A DNA stretch of 28,242 bases from Lachnospiraceae bacterium (GTDB taxonomy: Bacteria; Bacillota; Clostridia; Lachnospirales; Lachnospiraceae), in assembly GCA_900769115.1 (NCBI GenBank), contig CAAGFJ010000086.1:1-28242 (forward strand). The letters run 5' to 3'. Both the position numbers and the translations under genes were made by a program. The notes beneath the pieces were generated by a model, which made no database searches, was not told the DNA's origin, and saw nothing but the letters and a program-made list of their open reading frames with translations. Positions 7,190 to 14,780 of the stretch are shown in pieces (within the stretch, counting starts at the first letter, position 1; every line of letters begins with the position of its first letter).

Positions 7190-7981
7190 TCACCCGCAAA
7201 TAGCAACGACAGAAACACCTTTTTTCTGATATTCTTCCGGTTGTTGATACGCAAGATTTCTTCCGTAATCTTCATGAATCCCGCGTTCCTGTATGGCATA
7301 TTTGAGCCCACTACATACCTTTTCTTTCTCCGACAAGGTATCCGCTGTCATCCCCTGCCCCTCATAGCTTACCAGATATGCCGCCTGATACTCACAGCAT
7401 GATCGGATAGATGCTCTCCACCGCACAACAAAAAAATATACCATATGAAAATACTGCTGCCGTATCTGCTCCGCAGATAAGATATCTATCACGATTCCCC
7501 ATTCCCGGTAAATATCCTCTATCATGCCGTCTACCTCTATCCCCGGGGTCATAACACATACTGCAATATCCTCAAGCCGATCCTTTGCTCCTAGAATGCA
7601 TTGCCGTAATTCTTTCCGTTCCCAATGAGGATCTTCCAAAACAACCAAAAGTCTATGGCGGCATTTTTGCAAATCCCGATCTACAGGAAGCAACCTATTT
7701 ATAATGTAATCCTGATACCGCAACAACTCCTGTTGTCTGGCTGCAAATAACACATCCTCTATCTGCAAAAGCTTCGCTGCTTCCGCATCTGCCCCAATCA
7801 CCACATTCTGCGTCTCAAATCTCCGCAACAATTTTACTGCTTTTCTTCTGCCTTCCTTCTGTGTCAATCTGCCAAATTCCATATGCAGCATATAGCAGCC
7901 CGGCACTCTCACTATTTCCCAGTTCCACCCCGTCTGTCCGCATGTACAATATATATAATCTAAGTGTTGTTTTTGCCGCAT
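7190..7981 (-). CDS. Hypothetical protein, unrecognised family
   Basis: I do not recognise this protein. From the ATG at 7981 it has 263 residues (MRQKQHLDYIYCTCGQTG...). AAGGGG lies about seven bases upstream of that codon, so I prefer it to the in-frame ATG at 8023. It has no signal peptide, no clear membrane helix and no nucleotide-binding loop. It is mixed alpha/beta, with a central LLVVLEDPHWERKELRQCIL (about residues 107-126) and VVIGADAEAAKLL (about 60-72), and it carries several cysteines (C12, C14, C29 and a CC pair near 190). The 3' end lies 152 bases before the HD-domain gene, so co-transcription is possible. A palindrome (8001-8019) sits 20 bases upstream of the start. The two hairpin leader elements flank it, but each belongs to a different neighbouring gene. 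Confidence 0.6.
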   Translation of the reverse strand: MRQKQHLDYIYCTCGQTGWNWEIVRVPGCYMLHMEFGRLTQKEGRRKAVKLLRRFETQNVVIGADAEAAKLLQIEDVLFAARQQELLRYQDYIINRLLPVDRDLQKCRHRLLVVLEDPHWERKELRQCILGAKDRLEDIAVCVMTPGIEVDGMIEDIYREWGIVIDILSAEQIRQQYFHMVYFFVVRWRASIRSCCEYQAAYLVSYEGQGMTADTLSEKEKVCSGLKYAIQERGIHEDYGRNLAYQQPEEYQKKGVSVVAICG

Positions 7982-8000
7982 GCTAATCCCCTTGACCATT

Positions 8001-8019
8001 TGATACATTTTATGTATCA
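8001..8019. promoter_or_regulatory. Perfect 8-bp inverted repeat, candidate operator or hairpin
   Basis: TGATACAT (8001-8008), TTT loop, ATGTATCA (8012-8019). It is between the start of the unknown gene (minus) and the truA promoter (plus), so it could be an operator for either. In the minus-strand mRNA it would form a hairpin just upstream of the ribosome site. There is no U-run, so it is not a terminator. Confidence 0.4.
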
Positions 8020-8031
8020 GCAAACTGCAAA

Positions 8032-8060
8032 ATGACAGATACGCTCAAATCTGATATACT
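8032..8060 (+). promoter_or_regulatory. Sigma-A promoter for truA
   Basis: ATGACA (8032-8037), 17-base spacer, TATACT (8055-8060). Transcription would start near 8067, giving a leader of about 155 bases that contains the palindromic element (8081-8146) and the tandem repeats (8157-8220) before truA. Confidence 0.6.
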
Positions 8061-8080
8061 GAACGCATAAGCATAAGCGT

Positions 8081-8146
8081 AACTTTCAATAGAAAGCTAA
8101 GGCTGCTTGCAGACTTATGCTTTCCAGGAAAGTTATGTGAGTGCAA
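8081..8146 (+). repeat. Palindromic leader element, copy 2 (upstream of truA)
   Basis: In plus-strand RNA the outer arms AACTTTC (8081-8087) and GAAAGTT (8128-8134) pair. Inside them GAAAGC-TAAG-g-CTGC pairs with GCAG-a-CTTA-t-GCTTTC around a TT loop: 14 pairs with one mismatch and one bulge. The motif ends with ATGTGAGTGCAA. Local hairpins (CTTTC-aata-GAAAG and CTTTC-cag-GAAAG) are a mutually exclusive alternative fold. It matches copy 1 at 7092-7157 in reverse complement. Confidence 0.75.
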
Positions 8147-8156
8147 CGAACACCGA

Positions 8157-8220
8157 GAACCCGCAGGTTCCGAAAAGAACACTCATGCAAAAACCGCAGG
8201 TTTCGAAAGGAGCATATCAT
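8157..8220 (+). repeat. 33-bp imperfect tandem repeat carrying the truA ribosome site
   Basis: Two units start at 8157 and 8190. Each has a small hairpin (GAACC/GGTTC in unit 1, AAACC/GGTTT in unit 2) followed by CGAAA[A/G]GA[A/G]CA and then CAT or an ATG. Unit 2 supplies the real ribosome site GAAAGGAG (8205-8212). Unit 1 has a decayed version followed by an ATG at 8185, which opens a 16-codon frame overlapping the truA start. Confidence 0.65.
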
Positions 8221-8221
8221 C

Positions 8222-8977
8222 ATGCATGCATATAAATGTATCACAGCCTACGAGGGAACCCGTTACAACGGCTGGCAGAAACAGAAGAATACTTCCAATA
8301 CCATTCAGGAAAAACTAGAAGAGATCCTCTCCCGGTTACTAGATACCCCGGTCGAGATTGCAGGCTCTGGCAGAACGGATGCCGGTGTTCACGCCATTGG
8401 CCAGGTCTTTCATTTTCATGTGGAACAGGATCTGCTTGCGGATAGAACGCCTGCCCAATTCTTAAAGGAACTGAATCATTATCTGCCAAAAGACATCCGG
8501 GTATTAACCATCGAGGAATGTTCCCTGCGTTTTCATTCCCGGCTCAACGCAGTGTCAAAGACTTATCAGTACCGGATTGATACCTCTGCCTATGGCAACC
8601 TGTTTCTCCGCAACACCACACATCACATTCCGACCCTCCTTCGAATAGAGGACATGAAAAAAGGTGCCGCATATCTGCTCGGCACCCACGATTACAAAAG
8701 CTTCTGTAGTAACAAACGCATGAAGAAATCGACCGTACGCACTATCACTTCCATCGATATTGCATATGATCCTGCACAGGAACTGCTCACACTCACATAT
8801 TCCGGAAATGGTTTTCTCTACAATATGGTACGCATCCTGTCCGGCACCCTGATTGAGATTGGACTTGGCATGCGTGACGCAGAAGAGATTCCATCTATTC
8901 TGACCGGCTGCAACCGTGGTCTTGCCGGACACACCGCGCCTGCACAAGGGTTATTTCTTATGCATGTGGATTACTGA
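8222..8977 (+). CDS. truA: tRNA pseudouridine synthase A (TruA)
   Basis: TruA converts uridines 38-40 of the tRNA anticodon arm to pseudouridine in the cytoplasm. From the ATG at 8222 the protein has 251 residues, normal for the family. It begins MHAYKCITAYEGTRYNGWQK and carries the catalytic motif AGSGRTDAGVHAIGQV with the nucleophile Asp at 53. Later TruA blocks are also present: RFHSRLNAVSKTYQYRI, FCSNKRMKKSTVRTI and GNGFLYNMVRILSGTLIEIG. GAAAGGAG lies nine bases before this ATG; the open frame back to 8141 only translates the tandem leader repeats. A promoter at 8032-8060 serves it. Its last seven bases overlap the 3' end of the convergent dusB gene. Confidence 0.97.
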   Translation: MHAYKCITAYEGTRYNGWQKQKNTSNTIQEKLEEILSRLLDTPVEIAGSGRTDAGVHAIGQVFHFHVEQDLLADRTPAQFLKELNHYLPKDIRVLTIEECSLRFHSRLNAVSKTYQYRIDTSAYGNLFLRNTTHHIPTLLRIEDMKKGAAYLLGTHDYKSFCSNKRMKKSTVRTITSIDIAYDPAQELLTLTYSGNGFLYNMVRILSGTLIEIGLGMRDAEEIPSILTGCNRGLAGHTAPAQGLFLMHVDY

Positions 8978-9930
8978 TTCTGCTGCCAGGAACGAAGGAG
9001 CTGTTCTAACTCCTCCATACTTTCTACATGATTGACCTCATCCCTTAACTTGGACGAGTTCGGATATCCCCCGGTATACCAGGCTACATGCTTACGCATC
9101 TCATGAATACCGGTAAATTCCCCTTTATATTCCACCATCATTCTCGCATGGCGGAGCATCACCTCAACCATCTCCGAAAGAGATGGTTTCTCTGGAATAT
9201 ATCCCTCTTCAAAATATGTCTTCATCTGTGAAAAAATAAATGGATTCCCTTTGGCCCCACGCCCGATCATAAATGCATCACACCCTGTCAGTTCTCCCAT
9301 GCGAAGCACATCCTGCGGTGTTGTCAGATCTCCATTACCAATCACTGGAATAGATACCGCTTCTTTGACCTGACGGATAATGTCCCAATCCGCATGACCA
9401 CTGTAGTACTCACTCCTCAATCTTCCATGTACTGCAACGGCTGATCCTCCACTGGCTTCAATCACCTTGGCAATCTCTACCGCATTGACATGTTCCGGAT
9501 CAAAGCCCTTCCGGATCTTCACCGTAACCGGAACCTTCACCGCCCGTACCATCTTATTCACAATCTCGCCGACTAATACCGGATTCAACATCAAAGCCGA
9601 GCCCTCTTTATTATTCACAATCTTCGGAACCGGACATCCCATATTAATATCAATAAAATCATATCCTCGTTCCTGTACCCTTGCCGCAATATCTGCCATA
9701 ATATCCGGATCCGAACCAAACAACTGCAATCCAATGGGGTGCTCCTGCATCTCATACCGCATCAGCGGCTCTGTATTCCGGTTCTTATACAATATCGCTT
9801 TTGCACTTACCATCTCTGTATAGAGAATGTCGCAGCCCTGTTCCTTGCATAACAAGCGAAATGGCAGGTCGGTTACACCTGCCATAGGAGCCAATATTAA
9901 CTTATTCTTCCAATCTATCCCATTCGCCAT
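8971..9930 (-). CDS. dusB: tRNA-dihydrouridine synthase (DusB type)
   Basis: This FMN- and NADPH-dependent enzyme reduces uridines in tRNA to dihydrouridine. The 319-residue protein has the TIM-barrel landmarks of the family: LILAPMAGVTDLPFR (11-25), the catalytic-Cys motif DINMGCPVPK (C99), TVKIRKG (K139), AVHGR (H168), PVIGNGDL and MIGRGAKGNPFIF. DusB is the usual Firmicute type; assignment to it rather than another Dus subfamily is by length and motif style. It starts 12 bases after coaX ends, so the two are probably co-transcribed with the DUF6145-like gene. There is no terminator between it and convergent truA; the genes overlap by seven bases. Confidence 0.93.
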   Translation of the reverse strand: MANGIDWKNKLILAPMAGVTDLPFRLLCKEQGCDILYTEMVSAKAILYKNRNTEPLMRYEMQEHPIGLQLFGSDPDIMADIAARVQERGYDFIDINMGCPVPKIVNNKEGSALMLNPVLVGEIVNKMVRAVKVPVTVKIRKGFDPEHVNAVEIAKVIEASGGSAVAVHGRLRSEYYSGHADWDIIRQVKEAVSIPVIGNGDLTTPQDVLRMGELTGCDAFMIGRGAKGNPFIFSQMKTYFEEGYIPEKPSLSEMVEVMLRHARMMVEYKGEFTGIHEMRKHVAWYTGGYPNSSKLRDEVNHVESMEELEQLLRSWQQNQ

Positions 9931-9942
9931 CTTATCTTCCTT

Positions 9943-10713
9943 TTACATCTCCTGCTTATGATACAGGATATTCAGTCCTTTCAGAGTAAGGTTCGGATCA
10001 TAGTATTCAATGCTGTCTGTCTCATCATATATAATCTTACCAAGACCGCCTGTTGCTACTACTGTCATCTTATCAAGTCCTGCTTCCTGCTTAATCTTCC
10101 GTATAATATACTCCGTCTGTCCGATATGACCATAGACCAATCCAGACTGCATAGAAGATATCGTATCCCGTCCTAAAATGGTATCCGGACGCTTAATCTC
10201 AATCTTTGGCAGCTTTGCCGCATCCTGCCACAATGCATGTGCCGCAATACGGATTCCCGGTGATGTTACACCACCAACCAAGGATGCATCCTCTAACACC
10301 AGATCATGCGTAGTAGCTGTTCCATAATCAATCACCAATACCGGACCTCCGTAAAGTTCATATGCAGCAACCGCATCGACAATACGATCTGCCCCGACTT
10401 CCCTTGGATTCGGAAGTGCAATCTTAATTCCCGTCTTGATTCCCGGTCCAACCACAATTGGATTCACATTGAAATATTTGATCAATCCATTAATAATATG
10501 GTGATTCACATCCGGTACGACTGATGCAATGATTGCCGCATCAATCTGTTCTCTGTGTAATCCCCTGCTATGTAATATGTTATAAAAAAAGATTCCATAT
10601 TCATCTGATGTTCTTGGCATCTTTGTAGTCATTCGAAAGGTTCCTTCAATCTCCTCACCATCAAATAATCCGATCGTTATATTGGTATTGCCAATGTCAA
10701 TTGCTAATAACAT
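9943..10713 (-). CDS. coaX: Type III pantothenate kinase (CoaX)
   Basis: CoaX phosphorylates pantothenate, the first step of coenzyme A synthesis; type III kinases have an ASKHA fold and are not feedback-inhibited by CoA. The 256-residue length is typical. Motifs seen: LLAIDIGNTNITIGLF (phosphate 1 loop), GADRIVDAVAAY (107-118, catalytic Asp109), VIDYGTATTHDLV (phosphate 2) and GGVTSPGI. The usual FGTATTFD block reads YGTATTHD here, a mild variation. It lies between the DUF6145-like gene (24 bases upstream) and dusB (12 bases downstream). The biotin ligase gene birA that often precedes coaX is absent. Confidence 0.95.
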   Translation of the reverse strand: MLLAIDIGNTNITIGLFDGEEIEGTFRMTTKMPRTSDEYGIFFYNILHSRGLHREQIDAAIIASVVPDVNHHIINGLIKYFNVNPIVVGPGIKTGIKIALPNPREVGADRIVDAVAAYELYGGPVLVIDYGTATTHDLVLEDASLVGGVTSPGIRIAAHALWQDAAKLPKIEIKRPDTILGRDTISSMQSGLVYGHIGQTEYIIRKIKQEAGLDKMTVVATGGLGKIIYDETDSIEYYDPNLTLKGLNILYHKQEM

Positions 10714-10737
10714 ATCTGTATCTCTTTCCCTTCTTCT

Positions 10738-11079
10738 CTATTCTACCTCATCTATTGGTTGTCCTAAAATGAATACCTTATAATACATCTCCAGACTCTC
10801 TAACAATTCCTGTCTGGTACTGCGTAACTGCTTAATCTTAAGCACGCTTCCAATCTCATCATACAGAATATCATTCTCGTCTGACATCGTTACAAACTGC
10901 AGATTCGCATTCTCATCATACTCCAATGTCAAAATGCCGCCAATATCCTCTGTAAATAATACACACATTGCCTGCAATTCATCCTTAATTCCCTGCGGAA
11001 TACCTTCAAACGCAGGATTCAGGTAATATTTCTCCTCATATTTCGAAGAGGCGCACAAAATCACTCTCTCGTCATCCAT
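10738..11079 (-). CDS. Small acidic protein, DUF6145-like
   Basis: This 113-residue acidic protein begins MDDERVILCASSKYEEKYYLN. It has a middle strand-rich segment (GGILTLEYDENANLQFVTMSDE) and a C-terminal helix (STRQELLESLEMYYKVFIL). From memory it resembles Lachnospiraceae family DUF6145, which has no known function; I cannot confirm this by search. It has no signal peptide or membrane helix. AGGAG lies nine bases before the ATG. It is the first gene of the operon with coaX and dusB and is transcribed from a promoter sharing its -35 box with the divergent aminotransferase. Confidence 0.65.
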   Translation of the reverse strand: MDDERVILCASSKYEEKYYLNPAFEGIPQGIKDELQAMCVLFTEDIGGILTLEYDENANLQFVTMSDENDILYDEIGSVLKIKQLRSTRQELLESLEMYYKVFILGQPIDEVE

Positions 11080-11111
11080 CTATATAATCTCCTATTAAAC
11101 AATATAAATGC

Positions 11112-11140
11112 ATTTTATCGTATTCACAAAAGGATTGCAA
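11112..11140 (-). promoter_or_regulatory. Sigma-A promoter of DUF6145-coaX-dusB
   Basis: On the minus strand TTGCAA (11140-11135), 17-base spacer, TAAAAT (11117-11112). The -35 hexamer is self-complementary and is the same six bases used by the divergent promoter. Confidence 0.65.
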
Positions 11141-11163
11141 CCTCTTTCAAGATTTGCTAAGAT
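11135..11163 (+). promoter_or_regulatory. Sigma-A promoter of the aminotransferase gene
   Basis: TTGCAA (11135-11140), 17-base spacer, TAAGAT (11158-11163). It shares its -35 with the leftward promoter. The leader is about 50 bases, ending in AAGAGG seven bases before the 11223 ATG. Confidence 0.65.
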
Positions 11164-11222
11164 ATAGGCGATAGAATATTACGAAATTCCATGCATAATA
11201 CAATTAGAAAAGAGGTCTAATA

Positions 11223-12407
11223 ATGTTAAATCAACACTATATTGACATGTGCGGACAGAAGTCCGTCATTCGTGAATTATTCACATACGGTAGCGAACGA
11301 GCCAAAGAGATTGGTTATGAAAATGTCTTTGATTACAGTTTAGGTAATCCATCTGTTCCCGTTCCGGAAACCTTCACAAAAGAGATGATCCGGCTATTAC
11401 AGGAAAGTGAACCAGTACAGTTACATGGATATTCTCCAAGCCTCGGTATTGATTCCGTCCGCGAAGCTGTTGCCACCTCATTAAACGATCGTTTTGACAT
11501 GCATTATGAAAAGAAGGATATCTTCATGGTAAGCGGTGCCGCAGGTGCCATCGCCCATGCGGCCCGTGCTGTTACCGTACCTGGCGATGAGATCATAACC
11601 TTTGCTCCATTCTTCCCAGAGTACAATCCATACATATCTGCAACTGGTGCCATACTGAAGGTTGTTCCTGCTGATGTCAGTTCCTTCCAGATCAACTTCG
11701 ATGCATTTGTTGAGATGTTAAATGAAAAAGTTATGGCTGTATTGATCAATTCACCAAACAACCCATCTGGTATTGTGTATTCAACTGAGACAATTGATCA
11801 GTTAGCTATGATCCTGAAAGAAAAAGAAGAAGAATTCGGCCATCCAATCTATATCATATCCGATGAGCCATATCGCGAGATTGTATTTGAAGGGGTAGAT
11901 GCTCCATTTATCGCTTCCCATTACAATAATACAATCACCTGTTATTCCTTCAGCAAATCCCTTTCTCTTCCAGGAGAGCGTATCGGATATATTGCTGTGA
12001 ACCCTGCTTGTGAAGACTCTGCATTACTTGTTGAGATGTTCGGTCAGATTTCCAGAGGAACAGGTCATAACTGTCCGCCAAGCATCATCCAGCTTGCAGT
12101 TTCTAAGTGTTTATACGAGACAGCAGATTTGTCTGTCTATGAGACAAACAAGAACATTCTATATACCGAATTAACTAAGATGGGCTTTGAGATCGTGGAA
12201 CCAGGTGGAACTTTCTATATGTTTCCAAAGGCATTAGAAGACGACGCAGTTGCATTCTCCAACAAAGCAAAGGAATTAGATTTATTGTTAGTTCCAAGTA
12301 ATTCCTTTGGTGTAAATGGACATTTCCGTATCAGCTATTGCATTCCAACCGAGAAGGTAGAACGTTCTATTCCTGTCTTCCAGAAATTGGCAGATATGTA
12401 TCTATAA
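11223..12407 (+). CDS. Class I/II PLP-dependent aminotransferase
   Basis: This 394-residue cytoplasmic enzyme belongs to the aspartate/aromatic aminotransferase fold type I. Seen motifs: YSLGNPSVPVP near the N-terminus, HGYSPSLGIDSVREAVA (substrate region), NSPNNPSG (176-183), ISDEPYREIVF (Asp214 holds the pyridine nitrogen) and YSFSKSLSLPGERIGY with the Schiff-base Lys245. The C-terminal FRISYC contains the carboxylate-binding Arg. The substrate cannot be fixed from sequence alone; aspartate, alanine or aromatic amino acids are all possible, and the family is often annotated only as an AspC-like aminotransferase. It is a single-gene unit with its own promoter and a bidirectional terminator. 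It uses AT-ending codons more than its neighbours, which may reflect high expression. Confidence 0.92.
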   Translation: MLNQHYIDMCGQKSVIRELFTYGSERAKEIGYENVFDYSLGNPSVPVPETFTKEMIRLLQESEPVQLHGYSPSLGIDSVREAVATSLNDRFDMHYEKKDIFMVSGAAGAIAHAARAVTVPGDEIITFAPFFPEYNPYISATGAILKVVPADVSSFQINFDAFVEMLNEKVMAVLINSPNNPSGIVYSTETIDQLAMILKEKEEEFGHPIYIISDEPYREIVFEGVDAPFIASHYNNTITCYSFSKSLSLPGERIGYIAVNPACEDSALLVEMFGQISRGTGHNCPPSIIQLAVSKCLYETADLSVYETNKNILYTELTKMGFEIVEPGGTFYMFPKALEDDAVAFSNKAKELDLLLVPSNSFGVNGHFRISYCIPTEKVERSIPVFQKLADMYL

Positions 12408-12495
12408 TTTTCTTTACACGTTAATATCGGGCTACTATATAAAGAATACCGCTGATCAAGAACAGTCATTGTTTTTTTACTATAGACTTTCCCAG

Positions 12496-12539
12496 AAAAA
12501 ACTGGAGACTATGTTTGAATAGTCTCCAGCTTTCTTTTT
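12496..12539. terminator. Bidirectional intrinsic terminator
   Basis: A 10-bp perfect stem CTGGAGACTA (12502-12511) / TAGTCTCCAG (12520-12529), with a T-rich tail on the plus side (12531-12539) and six A (12496-12501) that give a U-run on the minus side. It separates the aminotransferase from the convergent lipoprotein gene. Confidence 0.9.
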
Positions 12540-12566
12540 ATTAAATTAATAATATGACTCCACCTC

Positions 12567-13661
12567 TTACTTACTACTCTTAGCAATTCCTTCTTTGTCC
12601 ATAGCAGCAGCTATCTTGGATATGTCTAAATTGCTCCATGTGTCTCCAATCATATCCTTCTCTTCATCCACCTCAACCGATGCCAGCCAATTATTCTCCT
12701 CTACCGTCATCTGGTTCGATGCCTTCTGACCTGCTGCAGTTTCAATATAATACTGCTTGTAATCCTCGTCATTGTTATTCACCATCTTAACAACCATATA
12801 CCCAAGATCTGATTCATATGTCTCTGACACATCCCCATTCTGAAGATCTTTAATCAGATTGTTCAGATCTTCGGAATATGCGCCAAAATAAGATCGTAAC
12901 TCTTCTGAACATTCCTCAATTCCATATTCTTTCTCAAGATCCTGAATATCTTCCCCTGCTTCCAGACGTTTCTTCGCCTCTTCTGCATCCTTTGCCTGCT
13001 TCTGCTTCTTCTCATCACTCAACTGTGTATAATTACCATCACTATCTGTTACCGGTGAACCATCCTTGTATTCTACCGTAGGAAACAGCATATAATACAG
13101 ATCAAAAAATGTCTTATCCTTCAACTCCTCTGCTGCTTCCTTCTGATACTGTTCTTCTAACTTCTTCTGCGTCTCATCATTCAGTTTGCTAATATATCTC
13201 TGTTTAAAAAACAGACTTTCAACCGTATCTCTCGATATACCATACTGTTCAAGGAACTTCTCCGGAAATGTCTTATAGTAACGATCTACCACATCATCCA
13301 TTTCCTTCTTCTCATCATCCGTCAATTCAATTCCATTATTCTTCGCATAGATATACTTAATCTCATCTGTACGGAGCTGCGAAATAATCTGACTCTTATA
13401 GCTATCCATATTACTTGCGATCGTATCCTCTGTTGCGCTATATGTATAGATAAACTGAATGACATACAGGTACATATAATCTAATGTGATCTTCTCGTCA
13501 CCAATCTTAAGTACCTCTGTATTCTTCGCATCCTCTACTGATACCTCCGCACTTGACTTACTCTTCTTACTGTTCTTATTGCTACTCTTAGTGTCCCCGC
13601 ATGCCATACAGGTAAACACAAGACTCAGCGCAAGTACAACACTTGCCAACTTCTTACACAT
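12567..13661 (-). CDS. Parvulin-like (SurA/PrsA-type) lipoprotein, active site absent
   Basis: This 364-residue exported protein has a signal peptide (about 1-20) ending FTCMACGD, a weak lipobox with Cys21 as the probable lipidated residue. A Ser/Lys-rich linker follows, then a SurA_N/PrsA-type helical chaperone region (about 50-185) and a parvulin (PpiC)-like domain (about 188-320). The last is recognisable from FFDLYYMLFPTVEY, the D/E-rich helix and LNNLIKDLQNGDVSETYESDLGYMVVKM. Active parvulins have His in the first strand (ARHIL) and in the GYHIIK strand; here these read LYYML and GYMVVK, so it is probably a foldase-type chaperone rather than an active isomerase. GGAGG precedes the ATG. 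A related lipoprotein is at 22070-23095. It has its own promoter at 13733-13761. Confidence 0.8.
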   Translation of the reverse strand: MCKKLASVVLALSLVFTCMACGDTKSSNKNSKKSKSSAEVSVEDAKNTEVLKIGDEKITLDYMYLYVIQFIYTYSATEDTIASNMDSYKSQIISQLRTDEIKYIYAKNNGIELTDDEKKEMDDVVDRYYKTFPEKFLEQYGISRDTVESLFFKQRYISKLNDETQKKLEEQYQKEAAEELKDKTFFDLYYMLFPTVEYKDGSPVTDSDGNYTQLSDEKKQKQAKDAEEAKKRLEAGEDIQDLEKEYGIEECSEELRSYFGAYSEDLNNLIKDLQNGDVSETYESDLGYMVVKMVNNNDEDYKQYYIETAAGQKASNQMTVEENNWLASVEVDEEKDMIGDTWSNLDISKIAAAMDKEGIAKSSK

Positions 13662-13732
13662 TATTCAATCCTCCACTTAATTATAATCCAGTGCTTCCTT
13701 GGTATCTTACTCTTGCCAATCACACAATACTC

Positions 13733-13761
13733 ATTGTATTACAAACAATTTGACCTTTCAA
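13733..13761 (-). promoter_or_regulatory. Sigma-A promoter for the parvulin-like lipoprotein
   Basis: On the minus strand TTGAAA (13761-13756), 17-base spacer, TACAAT (13738-13733). It gives a leader of about 65 bases before the 13661 ATG. Confidence 0.7.
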
Positions 13762-13825
13762 CTCTTTTTTCTTAATTCATAAAGTTTTCAAAATATGTCT
13801 TTGTTCAAAATCCATATTCGTCACA

Positions 13826-13863
13826 TAAAAATACCCTTCGCGATGTCTATCACAAAGGGTATT
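13826..13863 (-). terminator. Intrinsic terminator of the sugar ABC transporter operon
   Basis: AATACCCTT (13830-13838) pairs with AAGGGTATT (13855-13863), with further interrupted pairing toward a GTCT loop. On the minus strand it is followed by a T-rich tail. It lies 25 bases past the stop of the second permease. Confidence 0.85.
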
Positions 13864-13887
13864 ATAAACATTATAGAATTGTAAGGA

Positions 13888-14763
13888 TTACTCCTTAACA
13901 CCACCAAGTGCAACACCAGCGATGATGTACTTTGACAATGCAAAATATACAACAAAGATTGGTAATACTGTGATGAACAATCCGAAGTAAATCATACCAT
14001 AGTCAGAACGGAACTGCTCTGAACGTAATGTCTGAACGAACATTGGTAATGTATTCTTACTCTTATCAAGCAACATCATACTTGGTGTGAACAAGTTGTT
14101 CCAAGATGCGATGAATGCGAAGATAGCCTGTGTAGCCATAGCCGGCTTCATCAACGGAAGTACAATGTTGTTAAATGTCTTAAACTCACCCGATCCATCA
14201 ATTCTGGCAGCCTCTACAATCTCAAGTGATAACGCCTGCTCCATATACTGCTTCATGAAGTAATATGTAGATGGTGCAGCTACTGCAGGAATGATAAGTG
14301 GAATATAAGTATTATATAATCCAATCTTCATCATGAACTGCATGAAACCGATGATAGATACCTGTGCAGGAATCATCATGATTGCCATAATGAAAGATGC
14401 AGCAAAGTTTCTCAACTTGAAACGATATACAGTGATACCATATGCTGTAAATGTTGAGAAGTATACCTGTAATGCTGTTGCAGGAATAGAAATCAAGCAA
14501 GAGTTAAACATACACTTCCAAAGAGGTGCACCAATACCCGTTGACTTCTTAACCAGGTTTGCTAAGTTTGCAGCAAAGAATCTACTTGGAATCAAAGAAA
14601 TACCTCTCTGAATTGCTGCAGATGATCTTGTTGCATTAATTACCATGATATAAAATGGTATAATACTCAAAAAACAAAGAAATACACAAATAATCGTACG
14701 GAATACTTTCTGGGCATGAATCTTTGCTGAGTAACTTTCTTCTGCGCCGTTATTTTTAGCCAT
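13888..14763 (-). CDS. Carbohydrate ABC transporter permease (MalG/ThuG type)
   Basis: This 291-residue inner-membrane protein has about six helices, the first near residues 22-45. It carries the cytoplasmic EAA loop that docks on the ATPase (VEAARIDGSGEFKTFNNIV, followed by LPLMKPA), the hallmark of MalG-family (CUT1) permeases. The C-terminus ends GVALGGVKE, typical of the group. The gene starts 17 bases after the partner permease ends, with GGAAGGGGG upstream of the ATG, and is followed by the operon terminator. With the binding protein and the MalF-type subunit it forms an uptake system for an oligosaccharide or glycoside; the sugar cannot be named. No ATPase is encoded here, so a shared MsmX/UgpC-type ATPase from elsewhere is expected. 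Confidence 0.93.
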   Translation of the reverse strand: MAKNNGAEESYSAKIHAQKVFRTIICVFLCFLSIIPFYIMVINATRSSAAIQRGISLIPSRFFAANLANLVKKSTGIGAPLWKCMFNSCLISIPATALQVYFSTFTAYGITVYRFKLRNFAASFIMAIMMIPAQVSIIGFMQFMMKIGLYNTYIPLIIPAVAAPSTYYFMKQYMEQALSLEIVEAARIDGSGEFKTFNNIVLPLMKPAMATQAIFAFIASWNNLFTPSMMLLDKSKNTLPMFVQTLRSEQFRSDYGMIYFGLFITVLPIFVVYFALSKYIIAGVALGGVKE

Positions 14764-14780
14764 TGTCTATGCCCCCTTCC

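Noticed and set aside
7092..8146. Insertion sequence or MITE formed by the inverted repeats flanking the unknown gene
   Set aside because: The enclosed protein is not transposase-like, no target-site duplication is seen, and each repeat fits better as a leader of its own adjacent gene.
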